NCBI RefSeq assembly: GCF_041296385.1
Contig: NW_027184063.1
Location: 1,891,991 to 1,955,990, forward strand
Direction of reading: 5' to 3'
Source of the DNA: Aphelocoma coerulescens
Taxonomy: Eukaryota > Chordata > Aves > Passeriformes > Corvidae
DNA: 64,000 nucleotides
Shown: piece by piece, positions 19,736 to 30,210 of the stretch
How positions within the stretch are numbered: the first letter of the stretch is position 1
Layout of the letters: the number at the start of each line of letters is the position of its first letter
Translations under genes and position numbers: made by a program
Notes under the pieces: generated by a model
What the model saw: only the letters and a program-made list of their open reading frames with translations
Database searches by the model: none
What the model was told of the DNA's origin: nothing

Positions 19736-20290
19736 ACACCTGGGCACACCTGGGTACAGCTGGGACCCCCCTGGGATACAGCTGGGCACATCTGGCACCC
19801 CCGGGGCACCCCTGGGCACACCGGGACACACTTGGGCACCCCTGGGCACACCTGGGGCACACCTGGGACACACCTGGGCACACCTGGGGCACACCTGGGA
19901 TACACCTGGGCACACTTGGGCACCCCTGGGACACACCTGGGCACACCTGGGCACACCTGGGCACACCTGGGGCACACCTGGGCACCCCTGGGCACCCCTG
20001 AACACACCTGGGCACCCCTGGGCACACCTGGGGCACACCTGGGCACACCTGGGACACACCTGGGCACACCGGGACACACCTGGGCACCCCTGGGGCACAC
20101 CTGGGGCACACCTGGGATACACCTGGGCACACTTGGGCACCCCTGGGACACACCTGGGCCCCCCTGGGCACACCTGGGCACCCCTGGGACACACCTGGGC
20201 ACCCCTGGGCACACCTGGGGCACACCTGGGCACACCTGGGGCACACCTGGGCACACCTGGGCACACCTGGGCGGCCGCGGTGCCCAGCGG
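19736..20290. repeat. CACCTGGGCACAC minisatellite, end of intron 4
   Basis: Units CACCTGGGCACACCTGGGG, CACCCCTGGG and CACCTGGGACA run almost to the exon-5 acceptor (GGTGCCCGCAG at 20295-20305). No coding sequence is seen. Confidence 0.92.
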
Positions 20291-20305
20291 TGGCGGTGCC
20301 CGCAG

Positions 20306-20442
20306 GTGCTGCGGCCGTTCCTGCTGCGGCGCCTCAAGGTGGACGTGGAGAAGCAGATGCCCAAGAAGTACGAGCACGTGCTCAGGTGCCGCCTGTCCAA
20401 GCGCCAGAGGTTCCTCTACGACGACTTCATGGGCCAGGCCAG
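20306..20442 (+). CDS. SRCAP: SRCAP exon 5 of window: end of ATPase lobe 1
   Basis: The translation is VLRPFLLRRLKVDVEKQMPK, KYEHVLRCRLSKRQRFLYDD, FMGQA plus two bases. LRPFLLRRLKVDVEKQMP is the conserved SNF2 element after motif III, and the sequence agrees with SRCAP, with FMGQA where the mammalian protein, as I recall it, has FMAQ. The acceptor is CCCGCAG at 20305. The donor is GGCCAG/GTGAGG, phase 2. The exon has 137 bp. It begins in phase 0 directly after exon 4's AAG, restoring HK-VLRPF. Its last 20-30 bases and donor are multiplied 18 times in the intron that follows. Confidence 0.97.
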
Positions 20443-23400
20443 GTGAGGGGGGCACACCTGGGCACACCTGGGCACACCTGGGCACAGCTGGAGCCTGAAA
20501 TTCCCAAAATTCCCGTTGAATTCTGGCCAAATTCCATCAAATTTTGCCCAAGTTTTGCCCCAATCCGCCTGTTTGAGGTCTCTGATGACGCCACGGGCCA
20601 GGCCAGGTGAGGGTGGCACAGCTGGGCACACCTGGGCACACCTGGGCACACCTGGGAGCCCCAAATTCCCCAAATTCCTGTTGAGTTCTGCCTAAATTCT
20701 GTCGAATTCTGCCCAAATCTGCCCTAAATTCAGCCCAAATCCACCTGTTTGAGGTTTTTGATGACGTCATGGGCCAGGCCAGGTGAGGGTGGCACACCTG
20801 GGCACACCTGGGCACAGCTGGGCACACCTGGGAGCCCCAAATTCCCCAAATTCCCGTTGAATTCTGCCCAAATCCACCCCAAATCCCATCAAATCCACCC
20901 CAAATTTCATTGGATCCACCCCAAATCCGCCTGTTTGATGTCTCTGATGACGTCATGGGCCAGGCCAGGTGAGGGTGGCACACCTGGGCACACCTGGGCA
21001 CAGCTGGAGCCCGAAATTCCCAGAATTCCCGTTGAATTCTGGCCAAATTCTGTCGAATTCTGCCCAAATTCACCCTGAATCTGCTTGTTTGAGGTCTCTG
21101 ATGACGTCACGGGCCAGGCCAGGTGAGGGTGGCACAGCTGGGCACACCTGGGCACACCTGGGCACACCTGGAGCCCAAAATTCCCCAAATTCCTGTTGAG
21201 TTCTGCCTAAATTCTGTCGAATTCTGCCCAAATCTGCCCTAAATTCAGCCCAAATCCACCTGTTTGAGGTTTCTGATGACGTCATGGGCCAGGCCAGGTG
21301 AGGGTGGCACACCTGGGCACACCTGGGCACACCTGGGAGCCCAAAATTCCCCAAATTCCCGTTGAATTTTGCCCAAATTCTGTCAAATTCTGCCCAAATC
21401 CACCCCAAATTCTATTGAATCCACCCTAAATCCACCTGCTTGAGGCTTCTGATGACGTCATGGACCAGGCCAGGTGAGGGTGGCACAGCTGGGCACACCT
21501 GGGCACACCTGGGCACACCTGGGAGCCCCAAATTCCCCAAATTCCCGTTGAATTCTGCCCAAATCCACTCCAAATCCCATCAAATCCACCCCAAATTTCA
21601 TTGAATCCACCCCAAATCCGCCTGTTTGATGTCTCTGATGACGTCACGGGTCAGGCCAGGTGAGGGTGGCACAGCTGGGCACACCTGGGCACACCTGGGC
21701 ACACCTGGGAGCCCCAAATTCCCCAAATTCCTGTTGAGTTCTGCCTAAATTCTGTCGAATTCTGCCCAAATCTGCCCTAAATTCAGCCCAAATCCACCTG
21801 CTTGAGGCTTCTGATGATGTCATGGGCCAGGCCAGGTGAGGGTGGCACAGCTGGGCACAGCTGGGCACACCTGGGCACACCTGGGCACACCTGGAGCCCC
21901 AAAATTCCCCAAATTCCCATTGAATTGTGGCCAATTCCACCCCAAATCCCATCAAATCCACCCCAAATTTCATTGAATCCACCCCAAATCCACCTGTTTG
22001 AGGTCTCTGATGATGTCATGGGCTAGGCCAGGTGAGGGTGGCACACCTGGGCACACCTGGGCACACCTGGGCACAGCTGGGCACAGCTGGAGCCCGAAAT
22101 TCCCCAAATTCCCATTGAATTCTGGCCAAATTCCATCAAATTTTGCCCAAGTTTTGCCCCAATCCGCCTGTTTGAGGTCTCTGATGACGCCACGGGCCAG
22201 GCCAGGTGAGGGTGGCACAGCTGGGCACACCTGGGCACACCTGGGCACACCTGGGAGCCCCAAATTCCCCAAATTCCCATTGAATTGTGGCCAAATCCAC
22301 CCCAAATCCCATCAAATCCACCCCAAATTTCATTGAATCCACCCCAAATCCACCTGTTTGAGGTCTCTGATGACGTCACGGGCCAGGCCAGGTGAGGGGG
22401 CCACAGCTGGGCACACCTGGGCACACCTGGGCACAGCTGGAGCCCGAAATTCCCCAAATTCCTGTTGAGTTCTGCCTAAATTCTGTCGAATTCTGCCCAA
22501 ATCTGCCCTAAATTCAGCCCAAATCCACCTGTTTGAGGTTTCTGATGACGTCATGGGCCAGGCCAGGTGAGGGTGGCACACCTGGGCACACCTGGGCACA
22601 CCCGGGAGCCCCAAATTCCCGTTGAATTCTGCCCAAATCCACTCCAAATCCCATAAAATCCACCCCGAATTTCATTGAATCCACCCCAAATCCACCTGTT
22701 TGAGGTCTCTGATGACGTCACGGGTCAGGCCAGGTGAGGGTGGCACAGCTGGGCACAGCTGGGCACAGCTGGAGCCCAAAATTCCCCAAATTCCCGTTGA
22801 ATTTTGCCCAAATTCTGTCAAATTCTGCCCAAATCCACCCCAAATTCTATTGAATCCACCCCAAATCCGCTTGTTTGAGGTCTCTGGTGATGCTACAGGC
22901 CTGGCCAGGTGAGGGTGGCACAGCTGGGCACACCTGGGCACCCCTGGGCACACCTGGGAGCCCAAAATTCCTGGAAATTCCCAAAATTCCCATTGAATTC
23001 TGCCCAAATTTTGTGAAATTTTGCCTAAATTTTGCCCAAATTCACCCAAAATCCACCCCAAATTCACCTGTTTGAGGTCTTTGATGACATCACGGGCCAG
23101 GCCAGGTGAGGGTGGCACAGCTGGGCACACCTGGGCACCCCTGGGCACACCTGGGCACCCAAAATTCCTGGAAATTCCCCAAATTCCCGTTGAATTCTGC
23201 CCAAATTTTGTGAAATTTTGCCGGAATTTTGCCCGAATTCACGCAAAATTCACCCCAAATCCGCTTGTTTGAGGTCTCTGATGACGTCACGGGCCAGGCC
23301 AGGTGAGGGTGGCACAGCTGGGCACACCTGGGCACACCTGGGAGCCCAAAATCCCTGGAAATTCCCCAAATTCCCGTTGAATTCTGCCCAAATTTTGTGA

Positions 23401-23745
23401 AATTTTGCCTAAATTTTGCCCAAATTCACCCAAAATCCACCCCAAATTCACCTGTTTGAGGTCTTTGATGACATCACGGGCCTGGCCAGGTGAGGGTGGC
23501 ACAGCTGGGCACACCTGGGCACACCTGGGCACCCAAAATTCCTGGAAATTCCCCAAATTCCCGTTGAATTCTGCCCAAGTTTTGTGAAATTTTGCCTAAA
23601 TTTTGCCCAAATTCACCCAAAATCCACCCCAAATCCACCTGTTTGAGGTCTCTGATGACGTCACAGGCCTGGCCAGGTGAGGGTGGCACAGCTGGGCACA
23701 CCTGGGCACCCCTGGGCACCCAAAATTCCTGGAAATTCCCCAAAT
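20443..23745 (+). repeat. Exon-5 donor array, 18 degenerate copies
   Basis: Units of about 150-200 bp have the order GTGAGGGTGGCACAGCTGGG, CACACCTGGGCACAC, then C/A-rich AAATTCCCCAAATTCCCG, CACCCCAAATCCACC, then a CTGTTTGAGGTCTCTGATGA, CGTCATGGGCCAGGCCAG exon-edge copy and its donor. Copy ends lie at 20606, 20782, 20968, 21122, 21297, 21473, 21659, 21835, 22031, 22205, 22391, 22566, 22733, 22908, 23105, 23302, 23489 and 23676. The copied edge would read DDVMGQA against DDFMGQA in the exon. No copy has an acceptor. Eleven of the eighteen contain a perfect TGACGTCA. Confidence 0.93.
20762..23663. promoter_or_regulatory. Cluster of 11 perfect CRE octamers (TGACGTCA)
   Basis: The palindrome TGACGTCA, the consensus for CREB/ATF factors, is present at 20762, 20948, 21102, 21277, 21453, 21639, 22371, 22546, 22713, 23282 and 23656. 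Sites are about 155-190 bp apart or multiples of that. They arise because the copied exon edge GACGACTTCATG changed to GATGACGTCATG. The motif is seen directly. Regulatory function is untested and may be nil; the sites are intronic and may be methylated at their central CpG. Confidence 0.35.
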
Positions 23746-25783
23746 TCCTGTTGAATTTTTCCCCCCGAATCTCCAAATTTCCTCCCAAATCCTGAAATTT
23801 TTCCTCCAAATCCCCCAAATTTCCTCTTAAATCTCCGAATTTTTCCCTGAATCCCCAAATTTTTGTCTAAATCCCCAAATTTCTCTCTTAAATCCTCAAA
23901 TTTTCTCCTAAATCCCCCAAATTTTTCCCTTAACCCCCAAAATTTTCTCTTAAATCTTCAAATTTTCCTCTAAATCCCCTAAATTTTTTCTTAAATCCTC
24001 AAATTTTTTCCTCAAACCCCCAAAATTTCCTCCTAAATTCCCAAATTTTCTCTTAAACCCCCAAAATTTCATCCTAAATCTCCTAAATTTCCTCCAAAAT
24101 CCCCAAATTTCTTCCAAAATCCCCAAATTTTCTCTTAAACCTCCAAAATTTTCTTCTAAATACCAAAAATTTTCTCTTAAAAGTCCAGAATTTCTTTCTA
24201 AATTCCCAAATTTTTCTCTAAATCCCCAAAATTTTCTCCTAGATCCCAAAATTTCTCCACAAATCCCCAAATTTTTCCTCTAAATTTCCAAATTTTCTCC
24301 AAAACCCCCAAAATTTTATCCTAAAACTCCAGATTTTTTTCTTAAATTCTCATATTTTTTTCTTAAATCCCAAAATTTTCTCCTAAATCCCCGAATTTTC
24401 TTCTCAAAACACCCGAAATCCCCAAATTTCCTCCTAAATCCCCAAATTTCCTCCAAGATCTCCAAAGTTTTTTCTTAAATCTTCAAATTTTGGTCTTAAA
24501 TTCTTCAATTTCTCCCTTAAAATCCCCAAATTTTGTTCTGAATCCCCAAATTTTGGTCAAAATCTCTAAAATTTCCTCCTAAATCCCCAAATTTTCTCCT
24601 AAATCACCCAATTTCCCCCAAACTTCCAATTTTTTTCTTAAATCCCCCAAATTTCTCTTTTAAATCCCCACATTTTTCCTTTAAATCTCCAAAATTTTCC
24701 CTTAAATCCTCAAATTCCTTCCTCAAACCCCCAAATTTCCTCCCAAGTCCCCAAATTTCCCCTTAAATCTTCAAATTCATTCCTTAAACCCCCAAAATTT
24801 CATCCTAAATCTCCCAAATTTCCTCCCAAATCCCCAAAATTTCCTCCCATATCCCCAAAATTTTCCTCCCAAATCCCCAAAAATTCCTCCAAAATGTCCA
24901 AATTTTTCCCTAAATCCCCCAAATTTTCTCTTAAACCACCCAATTTTTCCCCTAAATCCCCAAAATTTCTTCCTAAATCCCCAAAATTTCCTCCCAAATC
25001 CCCAAAATTTCCTCCCAAATCCCCAAATTTCCCCCTCAAACCCCCTCCCAAATTCCTCCGGTGGCCCCCGCTGACCTCTGCCTCCCCTCCCCCGCAGCAC
25101 CAAGGCCTCCCCGAACCCCCAAATTTCCTCCAAAACCCCCAAATTTCTTCCCAAATCCCCAAATTTCCTCCCAAATCCCCAAATTTCCTCCAAAATCCCC
25201 GAATTTCCTCCCAAATCCCCAAATTTCCTCCAAGACCTCCAAAATTTTGTCTCAAATCTTCAAATTTTGCTCTTAAATTCTCCAATTTCTCCCTTAAAAT
25301 CCCCGAATTTTCTTCGGAATCCCCAAATTTTGGACAAAATCTCTAAAATTTCCTCCCAAATCCCCAAATTTCCCTCTCAAGCCCCCTCCCAAATTCCTCC
25401 GGTGACCCCCGCTGACCTCTGCCTCCCCTCCCCCGCAGCACCAAGGCCTCCCCGAACCCCGAAATTTCCTCCAAAACCCCCCAATTTCCCCCCAAAACCC
25501 CCAAATTTCCTCCAAAACCCCCAAATTTCCTCCTAAATCCCTAAATTTCCCCCCAAAATCCCCAAATTTCCTCCAAGATCTCCAAAATTTTGTCTTAAAT
25601 CTTCAAGTTTTTCTCTTAAATTCTCCAATTTCTCCCTTAAAATCCCCGAATTTTCTTCGGAATCCCCAAATTTCGGTCGAAATCTCTAAAATTTCCTCCC
25701 AAATCCCCGAATTTCCCCCTCAAACCCCCCCTCCCAAATTCCTCCGGTGACCCCCGCTGACCTCTGCCTCCCCTCCCCCGCAG
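23746..25783 (+). repeat. C/A/T-rich array with three 343-bp acceptor copies
   Basis: Short units like AAATCCCCAAATTTCCTCC fill the end of intron 5. The last kilobase is a tandem triplication with a period of 341-345 bp. Each repeat carries CCTCCGGTGACCCCC, GCTGACCTCTGCC (a branch-point-like GCTGAC), TCCCCTCCCCCGCAG and the exon-6 start CACCAAGGCC. Decoy starts are 25098 and 25439, where CACCAAGGCC continues TCCCCGAACCCC into repeat. The true exon starts at 25784 and continues ACGCTGGCC. Confidence 0.93.
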
Positions 25784-25970
25784 CACCAAGGCCACGCTGG
25801 CCAGTGGCCACTTCATGAGCGTCATCAACGTCCTGATGCAGCTGCGCAAGGTCTGCAACCACCCCGACCTGTTCGAGCCGCGCCCGGTCACCTCCCCGCT
25901 GGTCACGCCCGGCCTCAGCCTCGCCACCCCCGCCCTGGTGCTGCGAGCCCTCGAGCCACACCCCTTCCAG
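25784..25970 (+). CDS. SRCAP: SRCAP exon 6 of window: MQLRKVCNHP element
   Basis: With exon 5 it reads STKATLASGHFMSVINVLMQ, LRKVCNHPDLFEPRPVTSPL, VTPGLSLATPALVLRALE and PHPFQ. The MQLRKVCNHPDLF stretch is the conserved element closing the first half of the SNF2 fold. The later part begins the long SRCAP insertion. The acceptor is TCCCCTCCCCCGCAG, a strong tract. The donor is TTCCAG/GTGAGC, phase 0 after a Gln codon. The exon has 187 bp, 1 base plus 62 codons. Its acceptor edge is triplicated upstream. Its last 97 bp are duplicated perfectly 1,152 bp downstream, and its last 14 bp plus donor seed a 20-bp minisatellite. Confidence 0.97.
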
Positions 25971-26190
25971 GTGAGCCACGCCCCTTCCAGGTGAGCCACG
26001 CCCCTTCCGGGTGAGCCACGCCCCTTCCGGGTGAGCCACGCCCCTTCCGGGTGAGCCACGCCCCTTCCGGGTGTGCCACGCCCCTTCCGGGTGAGCCACG
26101 CCCCTTCCGGGTGAGCCACGCCCCTTCCGGGTGAGCCACGCCCCTTCCGGGTGAGCCACGCCCCTTCCGGGTGAGCCACGCCCCTTCCGG
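25971..26190 (+). repeat. 20-bp donor-bearing minisatellite after exon 6
   Basis: Eleven exact 20-bp units of GTGAGCCACGCCCCTTCCGG begin at the exon-6 donor. The unit is the exon-6 end (CCACACCCCTTCCAG) fused to its own donor (GTGAGC), so every unit ends in a potential 5' splice site. The first unit ends CCAG like the exon; the later ones mostly end CCGG. One unit has GTGTGCC. Confidence 0.95.
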
Positions 26191-27025
26191 GTGAGCACGA
26201 GGGGTTGGGGGCACCAAAAAGGGATTTGAGGGCACCTGGAGAAGGTTTGGGGGCACCAAGAAGGACTTGGATGCACCTGGAGATGGTTTGGAGACACCTG
26301 GAGATGGTTCAGGAACATCTGGAGATGGTTCAGGAACACCTGGAGATGGTTCAGGAACATCTGGAGATGGTTCAGGAGCAACTGGAGATGCTTTGGACAC
26401 ACCTGGAGATGATTTGGAGACACCTGGAGATGGTTTGGACACACCTGGACATGGTTCAGGAACACCTGGAGATGGTTCAGGAACACCTGGAGATGGTCCA
26501 GGAGCAGCTGGAGATGGCTCAGGAACACCTGGAGATGTTTTGGATGCACCTGGAGATGATTTGGATGCACCTGGAGATGGTTCAGGAGCAGCTGGAGATG
26601 GTTTGGATGCACCTGGAGATGGTTCAGGAACACCTGGAGAGGATTTGGACGCATCTGGAGATAGTTTGAACACACCTGGAGATGGTTTGGACACACCTGG
26701 AGATGGCTCAGGAACATCAGGAGATGGTTCAGGAACACCTGGAGAGGGTTTGGATACACCTGGAGATGGTCTGGTCACACCTGGAGAAGGTCCAGGAGCA
26801 GCTGGAGGTGGTCTAGGGCGATGAGGAGATGGTCTGGTCACACCTGGAGATGGTTTGGATGCACCTGGAGAAGGTTCAGGTTCACCTGGGAAGGGTTTGG
26901 GGTGATGAGGTGATGGTGTGGTCACACCTGGAGATGGTTTGGACACACCTGGAGAGGGTTTGGACACACCTGGAGGGCTCTGGGCACACCTGGCGGTGCC
27001 CTGGGCACACCTGAGGGGCTCTGCC
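26191..27025. repeat. ACACCTGGAGATGGTTCAGG 21-bp minisatellite, first block
   Basis: Units of 21 bp, ACACCTGGAGATGGTTTGG with two more bases, alternate with variants in TTCAGGA and GCAGCTGG. Because 21 is a multiple of three, the array gives long open frames with GDGLDTP or MVWTHLE heptads. These are not proteins. It is preceded by GTGAGCACGAGGGG, which recurs at 27522. Confidence 0.93.
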
Positions 27026-27122
27026 CGAGCCGCGCCCGGTCACCTCCCCGCTGGTCACGCCCGGCCTCAGCCTCGCCACCCCCGCCCTGGTGCTGCGAGC
27101 CCTCGAGCCACACCCCTTCCAG
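27026..27122 (+). pseudogene. Perfect 97-bp copy of the exon-6 3' half
   Basis: Bases 27026-27122 are identical to 25874-25970 (from the Glu of LFEPRP to the final Gln), including the donor /GTGAGC. The flanking sequence upstream (GGGGCTCTGCC) has no acceptor with a pyrimidine tract, so this is a partial exon. It marks a tandem duplication of about 1.15 kb that also carried the 20-bp minisatellite and the GTGAGCACGAGGGG junction. Full identity suggests a recent event, gene conversion, or an assembly duplication. Confidence 0.95.
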
Positions 27123-27521
27123 GTGAGCCACGCCCCTTCCGGGTGAGCCACACCCCTTCCGGGTGAGCCACACCCCTTCCAGGTGAGCCACGCCCCTTCC
27201 GGGTGAGCCACACCCCTTCCGGGTGAGCCACGCCCCTTCCGGGTGAGCCACGCCCCTTCCAGGTGAGCCACGCCCCTTCCGGGTGAGCCACGCCCCTTCC
27301 AGGTGAGCCACGCCCTTCCGGGTGAGCCACGCCCCTTCCGGGTGAGCCACGCCCCTTCCGGGTGAGCCACGCCCCTTCCAGGTGAGCCACGCCCCTTCCA
27401 GGTGAGCCACGCCCCTTCCGGGTGAGCCACGCCCCTTCCGGGTGAGCCACGCCCCTTCCAGGTGAGCCACGCCCCTTCCGGGTGAGCCACGCCCCTTCCG
27501 GGTGAGCCACGCCCCTTCCAG
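27123..27521 (+). repeat. 20-bp donor-bearing minisatellite, second block
   Basis: Twenty units of GTGAGCCACGCCCCTTCCGG or the CCAG variant (one unit is 19 bp) follow the duplicated exon edge. The unit is the same as at 25971-26190. Each unit carries a donor-like CCAG/GTGAGC or CCGG/GTGAGC. Confidence 0.95.
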
Positions 27522-30210
27522 GTGAGCACGAGGGGCTGGGGGCACCAAAAAGGGATTTGGGGGCACCTGGAGAAGGTTTGGGGGCACCAAGAAGGACTTG
27601 GGTGCACCTGGAGATGGTTTGGACACACCTGGAGATGGTTCAGGAGCATCTGGAGATGGCTCAGGAACACCTAGAGATGGTTTGGACACACCTGGAGATG
27701 GTTTGGAGACACCTGGAGATGGTCCAGGAGCAGCTGGAGATGGCTCAGGAACATCTGGAGATGGTTCAGGAACACTTGGAGAGGGTTTGGATACACCTGG
27801 AGATGTTTTGGATGCACCTGGAGATGGTTCAGGAGCAGCTGGAGATGGTTTGGATACACCTGGAGATGGTTTGGAGGCACCAAAAGGAGTTTGGATGTAC
27901 CTGGAGGGTTTTGGACACATCTGGAGACGGTTTGGAGACACCTGGAGATGGTTTGGAGGCACCAAAAGGAGTTTGGATGTACCTGGAGGGTTTTGGACAC
28001 ATCTGGAGACGGTTTGGAGACACCTGGAGAGAGCTTGGAGGCACCTGGAGATGGTTTGGACACAGCTGGAGACAGTTTAGGGGTACCTGGAGAAGTTTGG
28101 ACACGTGTGGAGAAATTTGGGCACACCTGGAGACGGTTCAGGAGCAGCTGGAGGTGGTTTAGGGGCACCAAAAGGGGTTTGGATGCACCTGGAGAGGGCT
28201 TAAGAGCACCTGGAGGAACTTGGGCACACCTGGAGCAGGTTTGGAGACACCTGGAGATGGTGGGGGCAAATCTGGAGACTGTTTGGACATGCCTGGAGAG
28301 GGTCGGGAGTCTCCAGCTGATGGTTTGGATGCAGCTGGAGAGGGTTTGGACACACCTGGAGATGGTTTGGAGACACCTGGAGATGGTTCAGGAACACCTG
28401 GAGATGGTTCAGGAACACCTGGAGATGGTTCAGGAACATCTGGAGATGGTTCAGGAACACCTGGAGATGGTTTGGAGACACCTGGAGATGGTTTGGACAC
28501 CTGGAGATGGTTTGGGGGCACCTGGAGATGGTTCAGGAACACCTGGAGATGGTTCAGGAACATCTGGAGATGGTTTGGGGGCACCTGGAGATGGTTCAGG
28601 AACACCTGGAGATGGTTCAGGAACATCTGGAGATGGTTTGGGGGCACCTGGAGATGGTTCAGGAACACCTGGAGATGGTTCAGGAACATCTGGAGATGGT
28701 TCAGGAACACCTGGAGATGGTTCAGGAACATCTGGAGATGGCTCAGGAACACCTGGAGATGGTTTGGAGACACCTGGAGATGGTTTGGACACACCTGGAG
28801 ATGGTTCAGGAACACCTGGAGTTGGTTCAGGAACACCTGGAGATGGTTTGGACACACCTGGAGATGGTTTGGCGACACCTGGAGAGAGTCTCAGAGTACC
28901 TGGGGAAGGTTTGGGGGCACCAAAAAGGACTTGAAGGTGTCAGGAGAACATTTGGATGCACCTGGAGCTGGTTCAGGAACACCTGGAGCTGGTTCAGGAA
29001 CACCTGGAGAAGGTTCAGGGGCACCGAAAGGGGTTTGGATGTAGCCGGAGATGGTCTGGACACACCTGGAGATGGTCTGGACACACCTGGAGATGGTCTG
29101 GGCACACCTGGAGATGGTTTGGAGACACCTGGAGATGGTCTGGGCACACCTGGAGATGGTTTGGACACACCTGGAGATGGTTTGGACACACCTGGAGATG
29201 GTTTGGGCGCACCTGGAGATGGTTTGGACACACCTGGAGATGGTTTGGACACACCTGGAGATGGTTTGGGCGCACCTGGAGATGGTTTGGACACACCTGG
29301 AGATGGTTTGGGCGCACCTGGAGATGGTTTGGACACACCTGGAGATGGTTTGGGGGCACCTGGAGATGGTTCGGGGGTACCTGGAGATGGTTTGGAAACA
29401 CCTGGAGAGAGTCTGAGGGCACCTGGAGATGGTTTGGGGGCACCAGAAAGGACTTGAAGGTGTCTGAAAAACATTTGGATGCACCTGGAGATGGTTTGGT
29501 CACACCTGGAGATGGTTCTGGAACACCTGGAGATGGTTCTGGAACACCTGGAGATGGTTCTGGAACACCTGGAGAGGGTTTGGTCACACCTGGAGATGGT
29601 TTGGAGACACCTGGAGATGGTTTGGTCACACCTGGAGATGGTTTGGCGACACCTGGAGAAAGTCTCAGAGTACCTGGAGAAGGTTTGGGGGCACCAAGAA
29701 GGACTTGAAGGCGGTAGGAGAACATTTGGAGACACCTGGAGATGGTTCAGGAACACCTGGAGATGGTTTGGACACACCGGGAGAGGGTTTGGGCACACCT
29801 GGAGATGGTTTAGGAGCACCTGGAGATGGTTCAGGGGCAGCGAAAGGGGTTTGGATGTAGCCGGAGATGGTCTGGACACACCTGGAGATGGTTTGGACAC
29901 ACCTGGAGATGGTCCTGGAGCAGCTGGAGATGGTTCAGGAGCACCTGGAGAGGGTTTGGACACACCTGGAGAGGGTTTGGACACACCTGGAGATGGTTTG
30001 GAGACACCTGGAGATGTTTTGGGAGAACCTGGAGATGGTTTGGACACACCTAGAGATGGTTTGGACACACCTGGAGATGGTTTGGACACACCTGGAGATG
30101 GTTTGGACACACCTGGAGATGGTTTGGGGGCACCTGGAGATGGTTTGGGGGCACCAAAAGGGGTTTGGGTGCACCTGGAGATGGTTTGGAGACACCTGGA
30201 GGTGACCCAG
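27522..30210. repeat. ACACCTGGAGATGGTTTGG 21-bp minisatellite, second block
   Basis: More than 100 units of a 21-bp repeat dominate the middle of intron 6, with higher-order blocks that end in GGGGGCACCAAAAAGGACTTG-like segments. One such block recurs near 26205, 26250, 27545, 27580, 28905, 29430 and 29680. No exon was found. Confidence 0.92.
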
